NCBI GenBank assembly: GCA_003554615.1
Contig: PWGX01000014.1
Span: 1 to 47,648, forward strand
DNA length: 47,648 bases
Reading direction: 5' to 3'
From: Syntrophomonadaceae bacterium
Lineage (GTDB): Bacteria; Bacillota; Dethiobacteria; DTU022
A model generated the notes under the pieces. The model did not search any database. It was not told the DNA's origin and worked only from the letters and a program-made list of their open reading frames with translations. The translations under genes and the position numbers were made by a program. Shown here in pieces: positions 18,863 through 26,224 of the stretch; position 1 is the stretch's first letter, and each line of letters starts with the position of its first letter.

Positions 18863-19189
18863 TTAATCCCGGGCAATCTCGAAGCAGTCATATTGCATGG
18901 CGAGAAAATCAACCCGCCTGTCTGTTATCAGGGTTGCTATGTCCGGGAAGTTGTGTTTACGACCAGGAGTAAAAGGCCCGCTGAAACCACATTTCAAATC
19001 TGTCAAGGCAGCAAACTGGTCGAAGCTTCGGCCGGAGGAAATCCGGGCGCATATATCAGGCCCGGTGCTAAAAACCGGATGCCCTCAGCCCCAATATGTT
19101 TTGATTCCCGTTGGTCCTTTAAAATATTTACCTGGCTCAAACGGAGTTATACTTCAGAGTTCACACACCTGAAGGCCGGCCGACTGCTA
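18863..19189 (-). other. Stop-interrupted minus-strand frame upstream of rho (possible gene remnant)
   Basis: Reading leftward, one frame ends at TAA 18863-18865 and stays open for 73 codons up to a TGA at 19085-19087. It then continues 22 codons to a second TGA at 19154-19156 and 10 more to a TAG at 19187-19189. The 73-codon part encodes a normal-looking mixed sequence ending DFLAMQYDCFEIARD, and no ATG, GTG or TTG lies near its beginning. A short hairpin (CCGGT/ACCGG) follows the first TGA. It may be a decayed gene or chance; two overlapping plus-strand frames are also open here. I do not recognise the family. The remaining bases up to 19497 hold nothing I can name. Confidence 0.25.
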
Positions 19190-19497
19190 AAGTTTAAGTA
19201 TATTTAATCCGGTTATAACTCCATTCCAGCAACCGGGAATAGAACTATCAAGTTAATCGTCTACTGGAGATTAACAGTCGACATTATTGTTTCTAATACC
19301 TTTAAGTGGGGACAGAATCTATTAGATTGCATTTCATCAGGTAAGCCTTCCTGGATCAGAGAAGTATTATTAATTTCTTTCCTACGTGTTATTCTATTCT
19401 CTATTACCTAAAATACTCCTGCTGAAATAATAAAAAATAATACTTTTTACCCGTGCTGCGGAAAAAGTAACAGCAGTAATATTCTAATACACTGTTC

Positions 19498-20133
19498 CTA
19501 ACTTATAAATGGGTTAGATGCAATTTCTTCGCCAATAGTTGTAGCAGGACCGTGCCCCGGATAAACAACGGTTTCAGGTGGTAAATTAACCAGCTGCTCA
19601 CGAATGCTTTTTATCAATGTTGAGTATGAACCTCCAGTCAAATCAGTCCGTCCAACAGAGCCGGCAAAGAGGGTGTCTCCACAAAAAACAGTGTTTTCTC
19701 CAGAGAGGCACACTCCACCGGGTGTATGTCCGGGTGTTTCCATAATCAACAGGGATAGGCTGCCGAAACTGACATAGTCTCCCTCCTTAATATATTGATC
19801 CGGTTCAGGCTGCTTTCCAAGAACAAACCGCAGTCCAAATCCCGGGTTTCTATATATATCGAGGTCTTTTGAAGATAACAGCACCGGCACGCTCAACTCT
19901 TCTTTTAATTTGCCATTGGCCCCAATGTGGTCAACATGGCCGTGGGTATTTACAATATATTTTACTTTTATATCAAGTGCTTTTATTTTTTCCCCTATTC
20001 TTTTCCCATCCGCTCCGGGATCAATCACAACACTTTCACCGGTTTCAGGACAGGAAACCAGGTAACAGTTTGTAGCAAACATCCCAACAGTTATTTTTTT
20101 AACATTCATAGCTCCTGTCATACTAGCTTTCAT
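19498..20133 (-). CDS. Metallo-beta-lactamase-fold hydrolase (glyoxalase II-like, YqgX type)
   Basis: Zn-hydrolase of 211 aa with the HxHxDH motif (NTHGHVDHIG), a downstream TPGHTPGG histidine, the bridging Asp in FCGDTLFAGSVGRTD, and the last His in YPGHGP. This short form lacks the substrate-binding C-terminal domain of classical glyoxalase II and groups with YqgX/GloB-like thioester hydrolases. The true substrate is unknown. I keep the ATG at 20133; an ATG at 20109 also has an AGGAG close by, so the first eight residues are uncertain. It lies 20 bp after the alkaline-phosphatase-like gene. Confidence 0.88.
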   Translation of the reverse strand: MKASMTGAMNVKKITVGMFATNCYLVSCPETGESVVIDPGADGKRIGEKIKALDIKVKYIVNTHGHVDHIGANGKLKEELSVPVLLSSKDLDIYRNPGFGLRFVLGKQPEPDQYIKEGDYVSFGSLSLLIMETPGHTPGGVCLSGENTVFCGDTLFAGSVGRTDLTGGSYSTLIKSIREQLVNLPPETVVYPGHGPATTIGEEIASNPFIS

Positions 20134-20153
20134 TATCTCCTGTCAACTAAAAA

Positions 20154-21107
20154 TTAAGTGCTCATCTCTCCGGCCAAGCGCTTGTCGGAGCCGCCTGTCT
20201 CAAGGAGCTTTTTCACCATTGGAAGGAGGTCGGTCAAATCACTTAAATCTTTATCCCATCCGAAGCGCAAACTTATATCACCGACCATGAGGAGGGGCAC
20301 CCGGTTCAAGGTATGATCGCGCCTGGTAACATCTTCAAGGTTGCCGTGATCGCTGGTAACAATTAGCATCTCCTCTTCCGGGTCGATTTGATCGGCAAGG
20401 CTGCCGATAAACTGATCAAGCTTGTTCACTACTGCGCCGGCCTCGTTGCTGTCTGCCAGGTGACCGGCTAAATCGCTAAGAAAATATTCGAATAAACAAA
20501 AATCAAATTTTCTGCTGATGTCAACCAGTTGTTTTGCACCCTGCTCCGGAGTTAGCAGCGGCACATCAAACTGCAGGCGCTGTAATATTTCGTTGGTTAT
20601 ATCCATATACAAAGCCCTGCCTGCCTTGATATCTTCAAGGCTGTAAAATGGAAGGCCTCCATAATAAGTAATTAAAGTCGAGCAAGAGTAGCGGGATCCC
20701 GGGAGCCCCCGGCGCAGCAGTTCAAAAAAAGGGGGCCTGTAGGCATTGGCAAAAACAACCCGGTATCCTAACTGTTTTAACTGCTTAAACAGGGATTTTT
20801 CAGCAATCAGCCTCCTGAGTGAATTATTGGGGAAGCCGCGCAGATGCCGGCCCAGAAAAGCAGCGGCATTTTTCCCGGTAAAAATTGAAGCCTGGCCGGT
20901 TGCACTCTGGGGCAATCCACCTACCCCCAGGGTGGCATCAAGGCTCAAAAGTGATGCTTTTGTACTTGCATGCCCGACAGCTCTTTTTGTAAAGCGCTTC
21001 CCTTCAAGCAGATTTGACAAACCGGGTGTATCCATATATACAAACGGATTATTGGATTCCTGCCCGCCAAGGCCGACACCATCGATGAAAATAAAAGTCA
21101 GACGCAA
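20154..21107 (-). CDS. Alkaline-phosphatase-superfamily metalloenzyme (phosphomutase-like)
   Basis: Two-metal enzyme related to cofactor-independent phosphoglycerate mutase and phosphopentomutase. Visible signs are metal-binding D9 in FIDGVGLGG, the nucleophile loop SATGQASIFTGKNAA (Thr or Ser around residue 70), and the C-terminal metal motif TSDHGNLEDVTRRDHTLNRVP. The protein is 317 aa, clearly shorter than the ~510-aa iPGM because the inserted phosphotransferase domain is missing or reduced, so glycolytic mutase activity should not be assumed. The TTG start at 21107 has GGAGG 7 nt upstream. It lies downstream of htrA in the cell-wall block. Confidence 0.82.
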   Translation of the reverse strand: MRLTFIFIDGVGLGGQESNNPFVYMDTPGLSNLLEGKRFTKRAVGHASTKASLLSLDATLGVGGLPQSATGQASIFTGKNAAAFLGRHLRGFPNNSLRRLIAEKSLFKQLKQLGYRVVFANAYRPPFFELLRRGLPGSRYSCSTLITYYGGLPFYSLEDIKAGRALYMDITNEILQRLQFDVPLLTPEQGAKQLVDISRKFDFCLFEYFLSDLAGHLADSNEAGAVVNKLDQFIGSLADQIDPEEEMLIVTSDHGNLEDVTRRDHTLNRVPLLMVGDISLRFGWDKDLSDLTDLLPMVKKLLETGGSDKRLAGEMST

Positions 21108-21155
21108 GTTATGGCCTCCACTTTACAAAACATATCTTTTAGTATTTTCAAGTAC

Positions 21156-22325
21156 CTAATCTTCGGGGAACAGCGGTTCTTCATTTAAATTATCGGGACG
21201 TTCTTCAAAGGTAAGGGTAGTTTCCATTTGCTCCCCATCATGATAAAAAGTAATAGTAACCGTATCATCCGGATAATAATACAACATGATGTCAAAGAGT
21301 TGAGCCAGGAAATCTATACGCTGATCATCTATGGAGACAATTATATCGCCCGGAACCAATCCCGCTTCATCAGCAGGGCTATCGGGGACGACGTCGACCA
21401 GGCGCCCCCCCATATCAGGCTCCGGATCGTCATAATCAAGCCAGTCTTCGATCAAAACGCCCATGTGGGGACGAAACACCCTGCCGTATTCCAGGAAATC
21501 CCTGGTTACTCGATCTACGGTATTGCTGGGAACAGAAAAGCCAATACCTTCAACACCGGGAAGAGCTATTTTTGCCGTATTAATTCCTACTATTTCTCCA
21601 TTAAGGTTAACCAGCGGGCCACCGCTGTTTCCGGGGTTTACAACCGCATCGGTCTGGATAAAAGTGTAGGCATAATCAGTACCCGGGATCATTACCTGGC
21701 GCTCTACCGCACTGATTATGCCTGCTGTTACGCTCTGTTGAAGCCCAAGCGGATTGCCTATGGCCAGGACTGTTTCACCGACCCGACTCTTTCCTGAGTC
21801 GGCAAGCGGTACATAAGTCAGGTCTCTTTCGTCAATCTTCAGCAAAGCCAGATCGGTCATTTTATCGGAGCCAACCAGTTCTGCCTCAAAAATTCCTTTT
21901 TCAGGCATGATGACCTTGATTTCTTCAGCATTTTCAATTACATGATGGTTGGTAATGACATAACCGTCCGGAGAAATTATTACACCGGAGGCTGATTCGG
22001 TCTGCTCAAAAGGCAGGCCTTCGAATTCGGCAACATCAAAATGGCTGCTCCCTCCGACTACGGCAGGCATTACCTGTTCAACAACATCGACTATATTTTC
22101 GTCTCTTTCAGGGGCCGGTAAGGGCACATCTTCCACGGCCCCGTTTTCTTCAGGGTCCGTCACAACAACTCCTTCTTCAGCCTGGGGAACCAGGTATAGG
22201 AAAAACAATCCATACACCAGGGCGGCGCCCAACAGGATGCCCAAAATACCGAAAGAAATGTAACCAATAAAAGTCCAGGCTCCCCCCCGGTGAGAGCGAT
22301 TATTAAATCCATGGTGGCGTTCCAT
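21156..22325 (-). CDS. htrA: HtrA/DegP-like serine protease with PDZ domain
   Basis: Membrane-anchored quality-control protease. Residues 1-16 are cytosolic and positively charged, one membrane helix spans about 17-47, then an acidic linker leads to the trypsin-like domain. The triad is H128 (TNHHVI), D158 (MTDLALLKI) and S234 (NPGNSGGPL). One PDZ domain follows from about residue 295. The ATG at 22325 (389 aa) has GGAGG 6 nt upstream; the longer frame adds 37 residues without a ribosome site. It sits beyond yycI and murA, the place HtrA (YycK) takes at the end of wal operons. Confidence 0.93.
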   Translation of the reverse strand: MERHHGFNNRSHRGGAWTFIGYISFGILGILLGAALVYGLFFLYLVPQAEEGVVVTDPEENGAVEDVPLPAPERDENIVDVVEQVMPAVVGGSSHFDVAEFEGLPFEQTESASGVIISPDGYVITNHHVIENAEEIKVIMPEKGIFEAELVGSDKMTDLALLKIDERDLTYVPLADSGKSRVGETVLAIGNPLGLQQSVTAGIISAVERQVMIPGTDYAYTFIQTDAVVNPGNSGGPLVNLNGEIVGINTAKIALPGVEGIGFSVPSNTVDRVTRDFLEYGRVFRPHMGVLIEDWLDYDDPEPDMGGRLVDVVPDSPADEAGLVPGDIIVSIDDQRIDFLAQLFDIMLYYYPDDTVTITFYHDGEQMETTLTFEERPDNLNEEPLFPED

Positions 22326-22536
22326 AAAAAACCTCCTTATATGATCAAGCCGAATTAAAAAGAAAGGGGTATATATTGCCGGTTGTTTTATAAAGGGTGC
22401 TGTTATTATGGTGGTTAAATTTATTATAGCGGTCATTCGGCTTGTTGCTCGATGTTCTCTTTAACATCCGTTTAAAGAACAGTTTACATTAAGATACTTT
22501 CCGCGTAAAGATAAAATGGCTCGCAGGTGTTACAAA

Positions 22537-23826
22537 TCAGTCTTGATTAGTTGAAAGCTTTTCCTGTCCAGCTTCGCTTCTTCTTTTAATAGACGCCCCT
22601 AAATCGATAAGTTTCTGTTCAAATTTTTCGTATCCCCGATCGACATGCTCTACAGCATTGATTCTGCTTTCCCCATCCGCCATCAGGGCGGCAATTATTA
22701 ATGCGGCACCAGAACGAAGATCATGGGCTGTTACCGGGGCTCCCGATAACCGGGTTCCTCCTTCAACCAGGGCGGTTCGGCCTTCAACCTTTATTCTGGC
22801 TCCCATTCTTTTTAACTCATCAACCTGGTTAAAACGTCCGTCAAAAACATTTTCAGTTATCACGCTAAGACCTTTGGCGGCAGTTAACAAAACCATCCCG
22901 GGCGGTTGAAGATCAGTGGGAAATCCCGGATAGGGAAAGGTCTTTAAATCGGAAGCAGAAAGGGGATCGGGAGCTTTAACCCTGATCCGTTCGGGTTCAA
23001 CCTCCACTTTTGCACCGGTTTCACGAAGTTTAGCCGTTATCGCTTCCAGGTGCTTGGGAATAACATCTTCCACCATTACGTTCCCCCCGGTGGCAGCTGC
23101 AGCCAGCATGAAAGTGCCGGCTTCAATACGATCCGGAATCACGGCATGGGCGGCGCCGTGAAAATTTTTGACACCGTCAATTCTGATCACATCGGTCCCT
23201 GCCCCCCGGATTTTGGCCCCCATTGCATTCAAAAAGTTAGCCAGATCAACAATTTCAGGCTCCTTGGCGACATTCTCGAGGACCGTCCTTCCTTCGGCTG
23301 CCGACGCTGCCAGCACCAGGTTAACAGTAGCGCCAATGCTGACCACGTCCAGATATATATGTGCTCCTACCAGTTTATCGGCATTCATATTGATCATACC
23401 ATGCTCTATATTAATGTCGGCTCCTAATGCCGTAAACCCTTTTAGATGCTGATCAATGGGGCGGGGCCCCAGATCACAGCCCCCGGGAATCGGCACCTCA
23501 GCCCGGCCAAAGCGGGCTAAAAGGCTGCCCATAAAATAGTATGAGGCCCTCATTTTTTTGACCAGTTCATAAGCCGGGGCAATCTTGGATAGGTTCCCGG
23601 GCGTTAAGTCCAGGGCATTTCTGCCGCGCCTGCGGATTGAAACCCCAAGGTTTTCCAGTATTTCAATCATGGTGCGGACATCGGTTATATCAGGCAAATT
23701 TTCCAGGTAAACATTTTCCCTGGAGAGCACAACAGCCGGAAGCACTGCCACTGCAGCATTTTTGGAGCCGCTGATTTTAACATTGCCCGATAAACTGACG
23801 TTTCCTTTTACTATGAAGTTTTCCAT
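22537..23826 (-). CDS. murA: UDP-N-acetylglucosamine 1-carboxyvinyltransferase
   Basis: First committed step of peptidoglycan synthesis: transfers enolpyruvate from PEP to UDP-GlcNAc. The 429-aa protein has K22-N23 in the GSKNA start motif and the catalytic loop GGCDLGPRPIDQHL with the reactive Cys at 117, so it should be fosfomycin-sensitive as far as this residue decides. ATG start at 23826 with GGAGG 5 nt upstream. It sits between yycI and htrA, inside what is usually the wal operon. A 7-bp inverted repeat at 23849-23865 lies upstream of its start. Confidence 0.96.
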   Translation of the reverse strand: MENFIVKGNVSLSGNVKISGSKNAAVAVLPAVVLSRENVYLENLPDITDVRTMIEILENLGVSIRRRGRNALDLTPGNLSKIAPAYELVKKMRASYYFMGSLLARFGRAEVPIPGGCDLGPRPIDQHLKGFTALGADINIEHGMINMNADKLVGAHIYLDVVSIGATVNLVLAASAAEGRTVLENVAKEPEIVDLANFLNAMGAKIRGAGTDVIRIDGVKNFHGAAHAVIPDRIEAGTFMLAAAATGGNVMVEDVIPKHLEAITAKLRETGAKVEVEPERIRVKAPDPLSASDLKTFPYPGFPTDLQPPGMVLLTAAKGLSVITENVFDGRFNQVDELKRMGARIKVEGRTALVEGGTRLSGAPVTAHDLRSGAALIIAALMADGESRINAVEHVDRGYEKFEQKLIDLGASIKRRSEAGQEKLSTNQD

Positions 23827-23879
23827 ATTTACCTCCGTTCCAATTATTATAACATTAAATGTTATCCTGAAGCGATAAA

Positions 23880-24770
23880 TTAAAGCTGCTCCGGTATAAC
23901 TGTATCTTTTTCCAAATTGCCGGTAAAAGCATTAATATAATAATACTGATTATTATCAAGGGCGATACGCCAGACCGGGGGCACTTCCCACTTTTCCGCA
24001 TCATATTCCCCACTGTAATAACCCAGATCAATTTTTTTAATAATACGTTCCTCGGAAACGGGGCCTAATTCAGAAACCAGGTTTTTTAATGCTTCAGTCG
24101 GCGAAATAACTTCCATTTCCCGGGACGGTGCTCGTTCAGCAAGCTCAAGCCAGTAGATTTCAACTGCTTTAACCTGATCGCCGTCTATGACAATTTTTAT
24201 TTGTCCTGAATAAATTGGCATGTCACCAAGGAGTTGATGGTAATTCAAGGCTATACTGCCGTCATCTTTATGCTCCAGGTAGTCAAAATTAATTTCTTTA
24301 GGGAACAGCTCCTTTTCAGCCAGAAACTCTTCCACCCGGTTTTTTAAATCGCCCTGGTCCAGATCAGTACCATTTTCACCCAGGGAGACACTGGAGCCGG
24401 AACTATAGAATATTTGGATCAGGCCGCTGGTATGGATAACGGCAACCCTGTTATCCGAGCGATAGTAAGTTGTATGTTCAGTTTCTTCTATTTGAACACC
24501 GGTCTTAATGAGTTCATATAAAAGCGCCTGCCTGATCTTCCAGTCCGGGGAAACAGTTATAAAATCACTGGTCTGGGGTGACCGATCAAAAGACGCATCA
24601 AGCACGAAGTTGTTTTCAGCGAGCTTTTGTTCAGCTTCCCGGAGGTCTTCGGCAGTAACGGAAACCTCTGTCAAGCGGCCAAAATCTGGCCAGAATAATT
24701 GATAGCCAAGGAATATATTAAGCCCGGTAAAGGCTATAATAAGTATTAGTTTAGCCCGGCCGAGATTCAA
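23880..24770 (-). CDS. yycI: WalK regulatory membrane protein YycI
   Basis: Bitopic membrane protein that, with YycH, restrains WalK through transmembrane contacts. The short cytosolic N-terminus is followed by one helix (about residues 8-26, LILIIAFTGLNIFLGYQLF) and an extracellular domain with the YycI-type C-terminal unit (PPVWRIALDNNQYYYINAFTG). Length 296 aa. The TTG start at 24770 overlaps the yycH TGA (TTGA) and has GGAGG 7 nt upstream. Identity rests on the position after yycH plus topology and the PepSY-like C-terminus; sequence conservation in this family is low. Confidence 0.85.
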   Translation of the reverse strand: MNLGRAKLILIIAFTGLNIFLGYQLFWPDFGRLTEVSVTAEDLREAEQKLAENNFVLDASFDRSPQTSDFITVSPDWKIRQALLYELIKTGVQIEETEHTTYYRSDNRVAVIHTSGLIQIFYSSGSSVSLGENGTDLDQGDLKNRVEEFLAEKELFPKEINFDYLEHKDDGSIALNYHQLLGDMPIYSGQIKIVIDGDQVKAVEIYWLELAERAPSREMEVISPTEALKNLVSELGPVSEERIIKKIDLGYYSGEYDAEKWEVPPVWRIALDNNQYYYINAFTGNLEKDTVIPEQL

Positions 24771-26224
24771 AGCAAATCCTCCTCGCTAATTATTTCCAGA
24801 TTATGAGCTTTCATAATCACTTTTTCTCCGTTAATTGTGATTACCCAGACCGGAATCCCTTCCGGTGAGGCTTCTGTTCCGGTTACAGCATATCCGAGTT
24901 CCATTGATTCCAACCGCACCCTGGCGCCTGCCTCGGGACTGTGGTCATCTATTACTTCGTCTGTGGCTTTCAAGAGCGCTTCGCTCCACAAAGTAGCTGT
25001 AACAGTCTCATTTCCCCCATCGGTAGGCAGCCCATCAACATGCTCTTCAGGCTCCGCAGCCGGATTGAAAAGAAATCTGGTGAAATGAAACAACCCCAGA
25101 TCATTAAATGAAATTTTAGTGGGCTGCCCTGTCAGCAAAGGATACCCATCATAATATATTGACCATTTAGATTCGAAAAAAATTGAACCTCCCCTGCTTT
25201 CCAGGGCAACTTTTTCAAGGCGCAGGCTTTCCTGCCAGCCACCATGATAACTGATCAAACTGCTGCTGTTACGAAGCGCTTCGCTGTAAGTTAAAGTTGT
25301 ATGCCCTTCTTCCATAAGGGGATGAGAATATTCAAACCCGGTATCCGTTAATCGCAAACCTTTTTCGCCGTCAGTATATAACAGGCTGCCGTCTCGTTCT
25401 TCAATGACCCGAGCCAGGTTGTAATCAACAAAGAAGGTTTTAAGCAGCAGTTCTTTTTCCAGGTTCTCAGCTTCTAAATTAAGTTCCTTCATTGTTATTT
25501 CGTCCCGGGGCACAAAAACAGGAGCACTAATATCAATATCCAAATCAATAATTTCATTAACAATTTCCCGGGTAAGGGATATGTGCACTGCTGTTTCATT
25601 ATTCGAAACATCCTCGATCAACGATAATATCAATGCAGCCCTGTCTTCCTCCAAAAGCAGATGCTTATCAGATATAGACTGGCCTATTGACAACCAGTAG
25701 GTGTCTTCAAAACAGTATAGAACAAGAGTTTCAATTCTGTCCTCGGAAAGCCCCGGCAACCAGGGCATTTCATTGCCAACTGGAAGTTGAGGTTTAAAAT
25801 AACTGCTTAAACATTTAACTGCTTCTTCAGGAGGAGCATTTTGCTCACCGGAAACAAAATTGTTTTCTATGGTTTTAAGCAGTCCCGATAGCTCCTCCCA
25901 AAGCTGCTCAAACCCAGGGCCACCTTTCCTGAACAGTAAAATACTTTCATCATTATTGTCATTATTATAGCTATCATTGTTGTTATCATTGTTGTTATCA
26001 TTGTTGTTATTATTGTTGTTATTACTGTTACTACTATTTCTAACGACAATATGGTCGGGGACAATGGCGTCTTCAAGCGGCCTGGGTGGCTCAACATCTA
26101 CTTGTTCATAGACATCATCAGCTATCAGTTCAGCAGGCTTCTGCCCATACCAAAGTTGGTAGGTCAAAAACAGGCTCAGCCCCACCAGGAAAAGAAGCAA
26201 TACTGTTTTTAACTGCTCCATCAT
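24767..26224 (-). CDS. yycH: WalK regulatory membrane protein YycH
   Basis: Partner of YycI in controlling WalK. One N-terminal helix (about residues 5-24) anchors a long extracellular domain; the C-terminus shows the YycH/YycI fold (GIPVWVITINGEKVIMK). Total 485 aa, slightly longer than many relatives. Part of the excess is a poly-Asn/Asp segment at about residues 66-96, encoded by a 12-bp tandem repeat and placed between the membrane-proximal linker and the first folded domain. The ATG start shares ATGA with the walK stop and has GGAGGGGG upstream, so translation is coupled. Confidence 0.87.
   Translation of the reverse strand: MMEQLKTVLLLFLVGLSLFLTYQLWYGQKPAELIADDVYEQVDVEPPRPLEDAIVPDHIVVRNSSNSNNNNNNNNDNNNDNNNDSYNNDNNDESILLFRKGGPGFEQLWEELSGLLKTIENNFVSGEQNAPPEEAVKCLSSYFKPQLPVGNEMPWLPGLSEDRIETLVLYCFEDTYWLSIGQSISDKHLLLEEDRAALILSLIEDVSNNETAVHISLTREIVNEIIDLDIDISAPVFVPRDEITMKELNLEAENLEKELLLKTFFVDYNLARVIEERDGSLLYTDGEKGLRLTDTGFEYSHPLMEEGHTTLTYSEALRNSSSLISYHGGWQESLRLEKVALESRGGSIFFESKWSIYYDGYPLLTGQPTKISFNDLGLFHFTRFLFNPAAEPEEHVDGLPTDGGNETVTATLWSEALLKATDEVIDDHSPEAGARVRLESMELGYAVTGTEASPEGIPVWVITINGEKVIMKAHNLEIISEEDLL
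25973..26020. repeat. 12-bp tandem repeat encoding poly-Asn/Asp in yycH
   Basis: Three exact copies of ATCATTGTTGTT (25973-26008) and a fourth with one change (26009-26020), with more degenerate copies on both sides. Each unit codes four residues (N-N-D/N-type), so copy-number change keeps the yycH frame. Confidence 0.92.

Noticed and set aside
21228-21797. Plus-strand open frame of 189 codons opposite htrA
   Set aside because: Shadow of the protease gene whose catalytic residues are in the other strand's frame.
22423-22428. TATAAT upstream of htrA as its promoter
   Set aside because: No matching -35 at proper spacing; a single hexamer in A+T-rich DNA is not enough.
25950-26035. Possible CRISPR-like repeat array
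   Set aside because: Units are contiguous 12-mers without spacers, in frame inside yycH; it is a coding microsatellite.
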